A DNA stretch of 64,000 bases from Pempheris klunzingeri (GCF_042242105.1 NC_092020.1:3523001-3587000), one strand, 5' to 3'; shown: positions 49,601 through 62,420, counted from the first letter of the stretch. Notes: generated from the sequence alone by a model not told the origin. Made by a program: numbers and translations.

Positions 49601-51209
49601 TCGTCGCTCTTGATATCAGAAGGGAAACAAATATGGAAATTCCCCTCCCTTTACTCTTTGAAACTGACATCTTTACTTCTCTCTCTCTCTCTCTCTCTCT
49701 CTGCCTGCCTCTCCTCTTAGTCTTCCTCTCATGAAAGCAACCCATGTTCCAAGAGGTCACACTCCAGGGAGACAAGAGCGTTCAGCAGGAATGCATTCTT
49801 GGATGGAGAAGTTAAGACCATGCTATTGTGCACGTCTGCAAAATTAGCAAGTGAACCTTTGACACACTACAGCCCTACAGTGCAGGACAACATGCTCACG
49901 TTTAGTCAGCAGCTAAAAGTAAACCAGAGTCCGAAACAGAACAAAAGACACACACTCCCCAAGGTGTTGTCCAAGTTCAGTGCTTGCTGGTAGATAATTT
50001 CAGATACTAAATTACTGCTGCTGGTGATGCAGGCTCGGCCTAGCACTGCCATCAGACTATGCAAAGATGCGTTGTGAGTGCACTTTTTGACACTTTCCTT
50101 ACATTTTGCTTGACTATCTCCATCTTAAATTTAATCAAACCTTGAGGAAAGATAAACAGTCACTGGTGTGTCTACTTAAACTTAGATTCTTGCACTTAAG
50201 CTTGCAACTGGACATCCACCAACAAGTTGCAAAACACTGCAGGATCACTGGCCACTGATTAACAACTGCTCTGTTGTGTCAAGTGTTGTTTACCTCGTTG
50301 TTGTTCTTTGGTGTTATATATCACAATAAAATGACCATGTAGTACACTGTAGAGTGATTTTAACATATTTGAGAAGACTGCTATATAAAAAATAAAGAAT
50401 TCGCGTGTCTATAGCTTCTGCAGCAGTCTTTTAGGCTCCCATATTCTACGGTATTATGAAGTATAATCTTGTTGGTTTTAGTTCATGTCGTCTGACAAAC
50501 TAGTTCCATCTGGCAAGCACTCTAGGGTAAGTAGGACAAACAAAACAAATTGACTGTGAACGTATTCCGCCATGTGGTGTAACTTAAAGTTTAAGTGGCT
50601 ACTGTAAGATAAGTGTAACTTAGCTACAAGTGTCATAAGAATCATACCCGGAGCGTAACGCATATCTACCCTCAATGAAGTTTTACACAAGTGTTAAGAC
50701 GGTGGTAACCAAGAAACAGAAGGACGATATATGCATTACGGAGAACATGTAAACATTCCCCGCTGATTATTCAGCCCAGGAGCTGTCAAACTAGCTTAGC
50801 TGGCTAGCCTCGTCGGCTAGCTACCCAGCCACCAGGCTACGTAATTAGCTAGCCTGTTAGCTAAGTAAGTTAGCTTGGACTGACGGACAAAACGAACAAA
50901 CATCCGCTTCGTGGTCTCACAACAGCGCGAATGTTATTTCCCACTGACCAAAGGATCAGATGAAGTAACCGAGAAAAAGCAGGGGGACTCACACTTCAGA
51001 CAAACAGGTTTTGTCAAAGTCAGCTAACTAACTCGCTAGTAGCATGCATGCTAGCTAACTTGTTAGAGTGACGTGACGTCAAAGTTTTGGGTACGTGTCT
51101 CTTTCAAACAGGTAAACTACAGGCACAAATGACACCAAACAGGTCGGATATACTCGGGAGATACTCACGCTTTGTCAACCAACTCCCTAACCTTCCACAT
51201 GTTCAGCAT
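40605..51209 (-). CDS. clint1: clathrin interactor 1 (epsinR / enthoprotin), complete
   Basis: Monomeric clathrin adaptor at the trans-Golgi network and endosomes; its ENTH domain binds phosphoinositide and the SNARE Vti1b (family knowledge). 621 aa. Exons in transcript order: 51169-51209, 47451-47555, 46529-46625, 46084-46192, 45467-45631, 45160-45343, 44316-44532, 44128-44215, 43444-43509, 42621-42913, 41025-41235, 40605-40894; sum 1866, all phases agree. MLNMWKVRELVDKATNVVMN and EATNDDAWGPSGQL open the ENTH domain (about residues 12-155), which runs to FVQDDDRLREERKKAK. The unstructured tail has a clathrin-box-like LLMVD (322-326), AP-1/GGA ear motifs SGFADF and GEFGEWNAF (366-374), DLFDLM, and a Met/Gly-rich end closing DAFADFGNFGK. 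Length and ends match human CLINT1. Confidence 0.96.
44871..45060 (+). mobile_element. non-LTR retrotransposon (LINE) ORF2 C-terminal remnant
   Basis: The plus strand encodes ETVVASVVSYEVVCWGGGCF and RLNRLIKRASSVCGCPLDSI, the end of the reverse-transcriptase polyprotein found in many fish LINE copies (usually a VASVV...VCWGG...RDRNRLNKLVRKAS-type end). Only about 60 residues remain. Inserted in clint1 intron 6 (44533-45159), antisense to the gene. L2/jockey-like affinity is from memory. Confidence 0.75.
49678..49701. repeat. (CT)n microsatellite
   Basis: About twelve CT units within clint1 intron 1. Confidence 0.9.
50785..51065. repeat. GCTAGC/TTAGCTAG-rich low-complexity stretch
   Basis: Repeated overlapping palindromic words (CTAGCTTAGCTGGCTAGCC, GGCTAGCTACC, ATTAGCTAGCC, TTAGCTAAGTAAGTTAGC, TAGCATGCATGCTAGCTAAC) just inside clint1 intron 1, within 150-400 bp of exon 1. 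GCTAGC-rich 5' regions are common in teleosts. Function unknown. Confidence 0.7.
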
Positions 51210-51430
51210 CTTGGCTCCGTGAAAAGGGGCTTTCTGCCACGGCAAACCCTTCACTCCAACGAACACCGAAACCAAACCTTGAACTCTGGAAAGTAAACTC
51301 TTCTTCACCTCTCTTTCAAGGCAGGAGGCGCAAACGCACCACCAGACAGACAGGAAAGGTTACTACGGGAAATGCCCGCGTCACGTCATCAACACTGCGT
51401 AAAGCAGCATTGGAGTTGTAGTTTCTAATT
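51210..51430 (-). promoter_or_regulatory. clint1 5' UTR and core promoter region (probable)
   Basis: Upstream of the clint1 ATG on the minus strand. At 51404-51422 the minus strand reads ACTACAACTCCAATGCTGC, close to the ZNF143/SBS consensus ACTACAANTCCCA...GC. A second ACTACGGGAAATGCCCGC is on the plus strand at 51362-51379, and TCACGTCATC at 51381-51390 resembles a CRE/E-box. No TATA box. Transcription start not determined. Confidence 0.45.
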
Positions 51431-54144
51431 AGTGTTCTGGCCCCACCATTGATACTGTAAGTACATTAACCTTTATAAATGTATAAAGACGCAGCTGTCA
51501 ACTTGGTACACAATTATATCCAAATGTGTGGATATAAAACAACCAGTTGCATCAGGAACAGCATCAGATTAAACTGGTCTTCATTTCTGAGGAGCCCCTA
51601 CAATCCCATCATCAATGGATTGAATAAAGACACTTGTTTATATGCATCTTGTTGATGCATGAAGTGCCCATAGACTGTGGAGTTTGGCTGGTGTTTCTTA
51701 TTGTCATATTGCAGGTCTATTGTAAATAACAGTTGATAAATAACACTGCAATGCAGAAATAGTAGTTTCAAAACGGAAATGACATCACATAGTTTGTCCA
51801 TCAGAGAACATTGACAAATATCCTGTTTTCTCAGATAAATAAGTAAATAAATTGAAGAGATCCTAATCAAAAGTGTGTGTTATGTGTTTATGTGGACAGT
51901 TATATTGATTTAAATATCTAGTATAGACTGGGCTATCTCAATCAGGACAGCCACTTTTCTTATGTATAATTAGAAAACATATTCTAATGTGTTTCCGTCT
52001 GTGCTCGACTATAAAACATGTCCTCTTTGTCCAAATCTATCTCAGCCTCTCCAAAACCGTAGCCTACATCCTCATCAGCAGGTCACCACCCCGTGTGTTC
52101 TCCATCCCTCCTCATCTGGCATTCAGGCATGCTACAATGACCCAGTGATGCTGTGTGACAGGCCAGGCAGGGCACTGGCTGTTTGTGTCAATCCAGATCA
52201 ATCACTCCCTCTTCTGGACGGACAACGTCATCAACACACAGAAAGGTCACAGGGTGTACTCAAGCCAGGCCTGATGTGGTGAGCATGGAGGTCAGCCTAG
52301 CAAGTGAACACCCTCGACTAGCTGAGTGGCATCTGACCCGGGTGGCGAGGAAGAGAAAAAAAACAGGTATTCCACTGTTGATTTCAGTACAGGAAGAATT
52401 AAATGAGTGGTGGTCATTTCTTCTGAACTGCCCTATGTTTTTGACTCTCCTGTGACTGGGCGTGTGCAAAAAGTATTAAGCCTCTTTGTCGTATTGATTG
52501 ATATTCCAGTGGGCAAGATGAGCCCTAAGATGCCCTACATCTGACAGAGTCTCTATTCTCTAATGATACGTGTAAATATGGCCCATGGCTTATACTTCTA
52601 TAGGAGAGCAGGAAGAAACAACACAATAGCTAAAATACAAGCCATTTGAGGAAAAAAAAACAAGAAACAGCACTTAACGGCCCAGAATGCACTGCACCCA
52701 AGGGAGCAACCTCAATTACTGTTACACGTCCGAAGAGGAGAACTCTAGGAGAAGTGATTGCTGAGATGGAAATGGCTGTGTGTGTGTTTGTGCATGTTAC
52801 GAGTGTGTTTTTGTGCGAGTGTGTGGGTTGGCAGAGGACGGATAGAAAGGCACTCAGTAAAAAGATCTTTCAGAAACACTTTGCCTCTGTGACGTTGACG
52901 CGAGCTGTTGATTGACATGCACTTCTCGACAGAAACCAGAGCTATCAACCTATCTGCCACGCATTAAGAATGGCACGGTCCTTGGGGAGGGGCCTAAGTG
53001 GTAAATGATGTTGCTCAAGACGCTCTCTGTCAACAATGTGTGTGTATTTGTGAGTGTGTGAGTGCTGAGGATGGCAAAGTATTCAATCAAAGCTTTGATT
53101 GAAAAACCCTTTTGTCCTTAAAGATCAGAATTCAGCATCTTGATGTATAGGATGCATGTGTACGCAGGGGTGAGCCTTTGTTTTAAATACAGTGCAGTGC
53201 TATGCAGTCTATGGGGGAAAATGAGCTGGCAGAGGCCTTAAATAAAGAAATTTGATCTCAAACAATATTTGTGCAATTAAAATGTGCTGTCAAAGCAAGC
53301 TTTAGAGTTTTTTCTGTTTGTGTTCTTGGAGAGTTTTAATTTTCAGAAAGAGAGAAATCTTGTATCACCCACATTCTCTCTTCTGATATGGAAAAACATG
53401 TCAGTCTCCGCTTGATATTTCATATTTTATAGCCACGTTCCATTCATCACCGTGCTCTGGGGTTGATCGTCGATTTGGTCTGCTGAGACCAAGTTGTCAC
53501 TAACAACTTTTGAGTTGAGAGAAATGAAAAAGTAAGCCAGATAAACATGAGGTCATTGTAACACAAGCGGCACTAGGGGGCACTCTGACTTTTCTTCTAG
53601 TCACTGTTTTTGCACATGTGAGAGTTTGTGTTTGAGTGTGTGAGTGTGCGAGTGTGTGTGTATGCCCGACCACTTGGGGTCGAGGCTGTGTGTTTACATG
53701 ACTGAAGTTCCCATGACAAATGTGGTCAGAACATCATCTCGACTTGGGAATGTGCACAAAAAAGGCCTCTACAACTCTGCTATTATTCTTTCTCCACAAA
53801 CATGTGCTTCCAATCTCTTCCAACACTCTGCACTTTTTTTCTTTGCTGTTTTACAATGCCATTAGAAAACAATGTTCTTTGTTTTGCACATTAGCTATGA
53901 ATTAACGATCCCGCCCATCTTTGTGCCCGCAGAAGAGGTTCTGATCTGTGGAGTCACTCGCTGGGGCCCAGCTTTCCTCCTGTCAGAGCGACAGTTCTTT
54001 CAGTGCTGTTATATTTCAGGCTGTTATTGTTGGCTCTCTTGCAGCTTCGGTAAGATCTTTAGTCTTTTTCCCAAGCGATATAACCCCCACACACATCACA
54101 CAGTATCTGACCCCTGTCTCCATGACACATGACAGGTCCACTGT

Positions 54145-54166
54145 GGTGTGTGTGTGTGTGTGTCTC

Positions 54167-54204
<38 letters not shown>

Positions 54205-54258
54205 TGTGCGTGTGTGTGTGGTGTGTGTGTGTGGGCATGTGGGCATGTGGGCATGTGA
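54145..54258. repeat. compound (GT)n tract plus GGGCATGT triplicate
   Basis: Interrupted (GT)n from about 54145 to 54233, directly followed by three near-perfect copies of the octamer GTGGGCAT. Confidence 0.92.
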
Positions 54259-55022
54259 GCAAGGACTGATGTGTGCATTTATATGTGCGTCTGCTTTCAT
54301 GTAAATCTGTAGTAAATATGTGTGTGAGCGGCTCAGACATGTATGCAAGTGAACAGAGCGTATCTGGCTCAGTATGTAGGCATTGAATATGTTAAAACAA
54401 TGAGGCCACTTGTCACATGTTCAAAGTCGCGCAGACAACCCGCTGTGATCTCAAACCACACACACAGATGTTCCTAATGGAACTAAAGTAGCATTCGCAT
54501 TCCTGTGGATAACCAGTCTGTTTATTTTGCTCTCTAAACTGGACTGGATTGCCACTTTCTCTGGTGAGAAAAAGGATGGAAGATGATAAAAAAAATACGA
54601 GGAGACTGATGAGACAGACTCCCGCCACAGTTTAGTCCTCCAAAGCCAACCGTCAGTCCCACTAAACAAGTAACCCTCAGCGGCAGTGATTTAAGGGTGA
54701 CAGTAATTTAGTGTATAATGGAAGTTGATGCCAGTGTGCAACCCTTTGCAAGCTAATACTGCCGTTGTCGTATTCCCCTACGCGAGGAAATGAGCTTGGT
54801 GCAATTGTCAAGGCTTATGTTTATGAGTCAGAATGTTAACAGTAAATCCTGTTGCTTTGTACATGGGCGAGACAGCATACACATACACAGAGGAGAACCC
54901 ACCCAGGTATGCTCAAGTCCTGAGAGCATCTGCTCCTTTACAACCAGATTGAATTAGCAATTACAGAGAGTAAAAACCAGAACAAAACATCTGGAGCTGT
55001 AAGCAGCAGAGGTTATAAATCT

Positions 55023-55024
<2 letters not shown>

Positions 55025-55062
<38 letters not shown>
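55025..55062 (+). repeat. poly-G run (G38)
   Basis: Thirty-eight consecutive G residues flanked by CTGA and TATG. The true length may differ because such runs are hard to sequence and assemble. Confidence 0.9.
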
Positions 55063-55063
<1 letters not shown>

Positions 55064-56590
55064 ATGAAAATGAGCCAAAGTGAGATTCTCAAGGACAGTG
55101 TCTCTGATTGGCCCATTAACATGCCAGGGGTGTCAAAAAGGACCTGAGGCAATGGGAGAAATGGGACAGAGCAGAGGGCTTTAGAGGGCATATGGAACAC
55201 CAGTGAATGGAGAGGTAGAGCGTACAAGGGAGAGCACAGGAGAGGGCCACTGAGATACTGTAGGGGAGTGAAATGCAGTATTAGCAAAGATAACTCAGCT
55301 GAGGAGATACATGGATGTTGTTTGTGTCTTGAACCTCCCCGCAGGAAATCAGCCCGATAAGTAGAGAGAAAGTGGTGGAAAAGCTGATGGGAAGTTGTGA
55401 AAAAAGACCTAAGGTTTTCTTTTTTTTTTAAAAAAAAGACTTGAAGCTGTGTGGGTGCAAGAATTAAGAAACAGAGGCTGAAGATCACTACTATGCCAAA
55501 CCACAATTATACATGTTTGGACACAGAAAATGCTCTAAGTAAATGTAAGGCCGGGTGTTCATAAATGCATTTTAATGATTATATCCAGTTTGGTTTAAGT
55601 CCATATAAATGAGAGGTTGGAAAGCCGCAGCACCATTACCGCATCTGTTTTTGCTATTATTGGCACAATAAATTACGTAGGCAATTTGTTTGCGCTGTTG
55701 TTAGAGTAATAGAATCAAATTATCCCATGTTAGGGAAATGATTATGTACGAAGCGGAACCCATCAGGGATTCACAGGGCAATCAGTGAAGTAAGACAGAG
55801 CTGAAATGTTGGCGCTCTGCACATCAACGGTTCCAGGTCCACTACGTCATTTGAAAGAACTTCTCAACCTTGGATAGGAGATAATTGTACCTGGTTCACA
55901 CAGACTGTTTCACCCACTAATCTGGCAATGCTCAGAGTGCTAAGTCAGTGTGGAGCCACAGTGCCTGTTGTAGCAGATCTACAGTGCAACATTAACTCAG
56001 TGGAGCTGTAAGAAGCACAAGCACAGAGTGAGAGGAGAGGGCAGTTATAATTGAAAAAGCCTGACACGAGCCAAATGAGAAGTGTTCGCAATGAAGGACA
56101 ATATCAAATGAGTCTTATCAATTAAAAGCCAGGGAACGGTGTTTACATTCCCATTCCAAGGCCAGACACCGCGTGGATGTTTCAAATAGGTCAAGGTTGA
56201 AGTGAAAACAAAAGTTGGTCGATTAGCAGTCGAGGTGCAGCATTCCTGCTTTGTATGCTAATCTGGCAGATCATCATATCGTGTAGGCACTGCCTGCGAT
56301 TCTACATCTGCACGCACTCATTTAATTATCCAAACACAATTCACAAAAGTCACTGGAAACAAACCAAACCAAAATAAAATAATTTGCATATATTTAAAAG
56401 AGCAGATAAAGTCCCTTGGGGTTGGTTAATATTTCAGAGGCATAATAATAATATGCTAAATCATTCACATTTTATCCAGCACCAAAACAAAGAGGCTTTG
56501 TCGATGTAATTAGGGTGTTTTAGAGTTGAATCACCCTGGCAAATGACCATGTTTTTCTCTCTGGGAGATCGCAGTGTGAATGTATCTAAG

Positions 56591-56595
56591 CCTCC

Positions 56596-56639
<44 letters not shown>

Positions 56640-56683
56640 GTGTGTGTGTGTGTGTGTCTGTGTGTTTGTGTGTGTGCTTGTGT
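56591..56683. repeat. (CT)n(GT)n compound microsatellite
   Basis: (CT)n of about 20 units in a CT-rich stretch, switching to interrupted (GT)n. Confidence 0.92.
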
Positions 56684-57556
56684 TGTATTGTCACCGTTCC
56701 TCCATGTGCACGCAGTCTTAGAAAAGGATTGATTAAAGCGAGAGTGTCTGTCTCAGAGCAGTTAATGAGGTTTAGTCCCATGAGCTGTGAGGTTTGGGTG
56801 TGTGTGAGTGCACGCACATGTGTGTTTGCGTGTGTGCATGCAGACCTAGCGGAAGACGTTGTTAATTGGCTAAGACTTACTTTCAGCAGGGGGATAGTCA
56901 AGGGCACAGTGCCTCCACATTTGTGGAGTGCCATTTGTAGAACACGGTGATATGTTCACTTTCTATATTCAATATCATTTTGAGGGAATGATGAGTCAGT
57001 AGCAGGATGACAGAAAGACGTATGATTGCAATTATACTTGTAATTTTGTATGTGTTACATGCATCTGTAGATAAAACGTGAATATTTTTCTTCATGTGTG
57101 AATCACAGAGATAGAAAACATAACACATGCGAAAAACTGAATGGGAAAAATGTTATTTTACTGTTTTGTGCTACCTGAGTGTATCTGAAGATGTGAATGA
57201 AATTCATTTTTCTCTCAGGGGACAAGAAGAGGACGAAAAGGAAGGAGAAAGGAGGAGAAGAGAGGAAAAGAGAATGGAAAAGAAATATAAAAAGGCAGAA
57301 AAAGACAGACACAAGACACAGAGGATGAGAGAAAGAGGAATTGAGGCGGAGAGGGAGAAAGAGAGATATTCCACAAAGGCCAAGGTACTGTAGATGGATA
57401 CAATCTCACCTGCTCTGGTCTCCACACAGACCTGTCCGTCTACACGTCTATACAGACCTGTGTGTTCCATTGCAGCGCAACACACAGCGTGTCTCAAACA
57501 GCAGGAAGCATCGATGCTTTCATGTGGAGCACAGCCCAAAGTAGAGCAAGATCACA

Positions 57557-57565
57557 ATGTGTGTG

Positions 57566-57608
<43 letters not shown>

Positions 57609-57624
57609 GTGTGTGCGTGTGTGA
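57557..57624. repeat. (GT)n microsatellite
   Basis: Interrupted only by single GC steps (GTGCGTGTGT). Confidence 0.92.
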
Positions 57625-59212
57625 AACCCAGGCTTTTCCCCCCTTGGGACCTGCACAAACACGCTTCCCATCTTTCCTTTGAGTTTCACATTCAAAGGTT
57701 CCACTCGTTCAGCTGTCAGTCATTCTCTCAGCCAATCAAGGCCCTTCATTCTCAGTCTGTTTATAGATCAAGGGTGGTTTAAGCGTACGTATGTGATGTG
57801 ACTGGAATTTTTACCATGACTAATACTAATACTGTAAATATTCATATTTTTTTACACATCACCGGTGGTGTCAATCAAAATCAACACTATTGTACCATAC
57901 TGTGAGCATACGGGAAGTCTATAACAATGTTTATGACTGCCGGTCCTCAAAACCCATTGTTGCTACTCGAAGGATGCCAGAGAATGCAGAAAGGTATCTG
58001 GACCAGGAATAAAGTCTGAAATGTGGCTGAATGGAATGAAATAAGTTCATGGATGTATGTAGAAAGAAAGAGAAAAATTCTTTAAAAGAGGCACAGATGG
58101 AGGTTATAAAAGGAAATAGCTTTGTGTGTGGGTAAGGGCTCATGGCTGGTGTGTGTGCATGTGTGTGTGCACTATATGTGTGCATTTGTGTTATCAAAAG
58201 ATATTCGGTGCTGTATAGAGGCATTAACTATTGTGTTTGTAGGGCTATCGCAACCCAGATATGTCATGCTTAATTTAGTGGCTAAGAGAAAAGAAAAGGG
58301 GGAGAAAAACTACAAATTGCTGTGAAATGTACAGTATATCTGAATGTATGAGTACATCACACAGCCGCTGCACTTGTGCCTTAACACATGGGGAAACTGA
58401 GAAGGAGAGAGAACTATAGCGATAAAGAAAGAGAAGGAGAGGGATGCAAACAGACGGAGCATCAGGTGACAGCAGGCGTTATCAGACCTCACCTCTGATT
58501 GCCATCTATTATGACGGGACAATAGTTTCCTGTGGGCAATGCTAACGACCTGTGTTTGTCAGCAGCAGGGGAAATTAACCCAAGCCATACTTTGTCTGCT
58601 TTGTGCCAGGAGGGAACCTGACAAAAGGAGAGGAGCAGAGTGGGCGAAGGAAGAATCACTCACACACCTGTTCTGTAGTGATAGACAGCTGCCATATGTC
58701 CACACCTGCACCGTGGGGCTGCGGTGGGTGAGGTTCAGGCACCAACAGAGGGCAGCAGAGGGCTTCAGAGCTGACACTTCCCTCAGAGGCCGGTCAAACA
58801 GCTCAGCCTCGCAGAAAATTCATGCTGTCTAGATCTGCATGTCACCTCTCAAATGTCCACTCAACACTCACTTTATGTTTGATTTGAAATTATTTAGGGG
58901 CTTGCACTGGTGTGTTTAAAGCAGTGATGGCTTTACCTCAGAGCTGCCACAATGAGATACTTGTTTGTTTTTGTCAACTTTACCTATTTTTCCTCGCTGA
59001 AATAAGGTGGGAGTGAGGTCTGAACTGCAGGGCACTGGTAATGGCGGAGTGTGTGTTCTACAGCACGTCTCAGCGAGAAACTTGCTCGATCTATTCACAC
59101 TACATGCAGAGCCGTGGCCTCCAGGCTTGAGTTCCTGCTTCGGTAATGACTCTGTTCCCCTGTGGAATGTAGAACATTGTCTTTCCTCAAATGAGGGAAG
59201 CACACAATCACA

Positions 59213-59244
59213 CATACACGCGCATGCACACGCACATGCACACG

Positions 59245-59300
<56 letters not shown>
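59213..59300. repeat. (CA)n microsatellite with CGCA variants
   Basis: Imperfect ACACGCGCATGC repeats run into a pure (CA)n of about 25 units. A shorter (CA)n follows at about 59463-59481. Confidence 0.92.
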
Positions 59301-59302
<2 letters not shown>

Positions 59303-61355
59303 CATCCACCAACACACACACACAGGCATGTACTTCAATATGCATTAAACTCACAAGGTTGTAAACATTCACAGACAAAACACTGTGAGTTGCAAGTGCA
59401 CACTTGCATGTAAGTGCACATGAATACACACATAGTGTACTTGCAACAACACATGCCCCCCCCACACACACACACACACACTCCCCAGTCTCAGAAACAT
59501 TGATTGGGCCTCCCTCTCAGGTCTGCTTTCCTATACCATGATCAATCAGTGAGTTTATAGACCACAATGTGTGGCAGCTTGTATTGCTCTTTCTCCCTCT
59601 TCGTTACCGATCAGAGAAAATCCCACTCTAAGCAAGCGCAATGCACATTCATACAATTTTAATGACTCTTAAATTAACCATCATATTTTTGCTCCACTCC
59701 TTCACTGACTAAATCGCTTAATATGCATCAACACTGGCCTCACTTGTGGGTTCGCCGTGACATTTTTATAATTCCTTTACTCGGGCATTGTGTTTATTTA
59801 TGAGTGTGTAGGCTTTTTTGGCTGATAAATGGCACAATTAAACAGTGCTCAGACACTCGAGCAGGCATTTCAGGCTGCTGACAGATTTTTAGTGTCCTCT
59901 TCCTTGGCTAACGATGAAAGTAAATAATGTCTTAACGAGGTTGCTGGAGCAGTTGTTTGAGGATTCATTTTATATTTTAGATTTGCTTTGAGCAGTGGCG
60001 GTTGAACACAACACAAAAGTAAGGTTCACAGCCTAGATTTTATGCTTTGAACATAATTTAGTAGCTTGTTAACAAACTCCTTTACAATTATTACCAAGGT
60101 TACAAATGAAAATTGAAACAATTTCTGAATTTTTCAGGATTGTGTGAGCAGTGAGCAGACTTATTACATTATTCATAACATTTTCCTTTACTGTTTGGGC
60201 AAATTCAACAACTCTTTTACGGTATTTTTAGACATTAGGTGTCTATTTCTGTCCATTTTATATTTGTACAACATGGTGGGAAAGCAGGGTCAAATGAGAC
60301 AGACTACAGCGGTGTTAAGCTGCTGTTTTCAGGGTGTCTCAGAACTCGAATCTTCCGACTTCCTGTATGCATTATTCAAGGGCCCCTATTGGCTGCTGTG
60401 GGTTTAGTGATGAAAGCAGCCTGACGCAATACTCGGCAACAGTGTTTTATAGTATTGTTTTACAAACTATTGTAAGGCAGGGTTAGAACAAGGGAGAGTA
60501 TTAGCCAGGCCCTGGGAGGAGGGTAGCTTTATGAGCCCTCTGAGGCCGGCTGGGGAGTGCCTGGGCTCCTGTGCAGTTAAGCAGTGGGCTACGGCGCTAC
60601 AAGCTGCCTCTACATTTACAGAATGCCCTTGGACGGAGGATGTGTGAGAGAGAAAGTGTGGGGCATGCATGCTCATGGGCTAATGAGTGCATGTGTTAAT
60701 GCCTGTGTGTGTTTGTGCGCACATGTGAGTGTGTGCACGGACGAGATGTTGTTGGGTTGAGTCAGTCTCCAGAGGGAAGGAGAAGGACAAATGCTCCTTA
60801 AAAATAGCCCCTGGGCAGCTGGTGTACACAGTCTATCAGCAGTCCGTCCCTGGGGCCAAGGAGGGAGGGAGGGTAGGATGGAGAGAAAGAGGGAGAGAGA
60901 GAGTGAGACAGAGGATGGATGTTAGAGAAAGTGAGAGAAATGTGGAAAAATAGGGTAGAATATGGGTGGAATGGAAAGAGAGAAGGAAAAAAAACTATAT
61001 ATATATATTTATATATGGATAAAAAAAGATAACCCTCCTCTCAAGAAAGAGAGAAGATAGTAAAGAGAACCAAAAGTCAAAGAGAAAAGGAGAACAAACT
61101 GAGATAGTCAGCGAAAGAGAGAAGGCAAAAGATGGAGAGTGCCTCCCAGTCCCAGTTGTGAATGCTCTAGAGGTCACAGTGGAGGGATAGGGTTTTAGAG
61201 AGAGCAGCTTTGTCCCCAGACGTCTTCAGTTACTAATATACCAGCGTGTGCTTCGCTAAATCGCTCCCAGTCGGCGGGAGTAGAGATCCTTGAGACCCAC
61301 TGAGACCCTTTATGGAAATAACTCTACCCCATTTGCTCTCAATAACTTGCTGTAA

Positions 61356-61359
<4 letters not shown>

Positions 61360-61394
<35 letters not shown>
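61360..61394. repeat. (GT)n microsatellite
   Basis: About 17 uninterrupted TG units. Confidence 0.93.
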
Positions 61395-61395
<1 letters not shown>

Positions 61396-61864
61396 CGTGC
61401 AGAGGTTTGTGTATATTTGAATTGAAGGTGCTCATTGAGCATTTGCGTGCATAGTTTTAATGGACATGCGCATAATGACGTGATGGTTTTTTACAACTGT
61501 TCAATCTACTGGAGGCAACAAAATCATCAAGCTATTACATATTTATCGTAGTGGAATGTTCTGATTGTGCTTTTTGTGATCCTGGAGTGAATGTGTATGT
61601 ACTATATGTATGAGTATGGCATCACCACATACTACTGAAAAATTTGATTAGACCCAGACATACAAAAAGATTCTCCAAAGACATTTCAGGTAGAATGTAG
61701 TTTGCAGCATGCGACTGGGAAGGTTTGTGGGTGTATTTCAACTTTAAATGAGAAATAAAGAGCTGGAAGTCATTCTATAGTTGCCTGAAGGATCCCACAC
61801 TCTCACAGTATCATCAACACACCAATTAGAGCCACAGACTGGGAGAGGATCAATGTGATACTGA

Positions 61865-61885
61865 GTGTGTGTATGTGTGTGGGTG

Positions 61886-61919
<34 letters not shown>
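61865..61919. repeat. (GT)n microsatellite
   Basis: Interrupted 5' half, then about 14 pure GT units. Confidence 0.92.
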
Positions 61920-62419
61920 ATAGATGTATTTCGTTAGTTCCTCCACTGAACTAATTGAGCTGTTTTTCCTCAACAGTTGGGAGCTCTTAGGCTGCGGACA
62001 GATGCCCTTGGGCACAAGGTGTGTGTGTCATTTTGTGTGCATCTGTGTGTTTGCCACTGCGAGCATGTGTTCCACCCTGCCACAGTGATCGGGAGAGTTT
62101 GTCGGTGCATGCCAAAATGAAGACTTGTGTGTTATGTGTGTGTGCATGGCATGCAGGCTGTTGGTCTGTCAGTGGCGTATTTAGTGGTCTCCAGGCGTCA
62201 TTAGTACTCTGACTGTCACATCGGGCCGTCTTAGTTGAGCTCTTTATAAAGCTTTGTTTAGAATACTCCGGCCACATGTGCTCCGCTGCGACTGATGAGC
62301 CCTGAGCGGGTGCTGATGGAGTGTGTGCGTGTGTGTGTGCGTGGAAGCGGGGTGGTGATGGAGCAAAGCCGTCCTGACAGAGATGTTACCCAGCAGCAGG
62401 ATCCTGTGCCCCACCCCCT

Positions 62420-62420
<1 letters not shown>

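Larger units (their letters stand above)
47556..51168 (-). other. clint1 intron 1 (3.6 kb)
   Basis: From donor AAAGC|GTGAGT after the ENTH start to acceptor CTGTATAG|AACC. Contains a (CT)n tract at 49678-49701 and a GCTAGC-rich stretch around 50785-50880. No other exon recognised. Confidence 0.85.

Noticed and set aside
53872-54132. Plus-strand ORF beginning MFFVLHISYE with several Cys/Trp
   Set aside because: Considered as an exon of an unknown gene. There are no flanking splice sites fitting one frame, and it runs into a GT microsatellite.
54961-55506. Minus-strand ORF of 181 codons with poly-proline
   Set aside because: Poly-Pro comes from the G38 run; the rest has no conserved motif or splice structure.
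57127-57393. Lys/Glu-rich ORF resembling a coiled coil
   Set aside because: Produced by purine-rich (GAGA/AAAG) low-complexity DNA. No splice context and no recognisable homologue.
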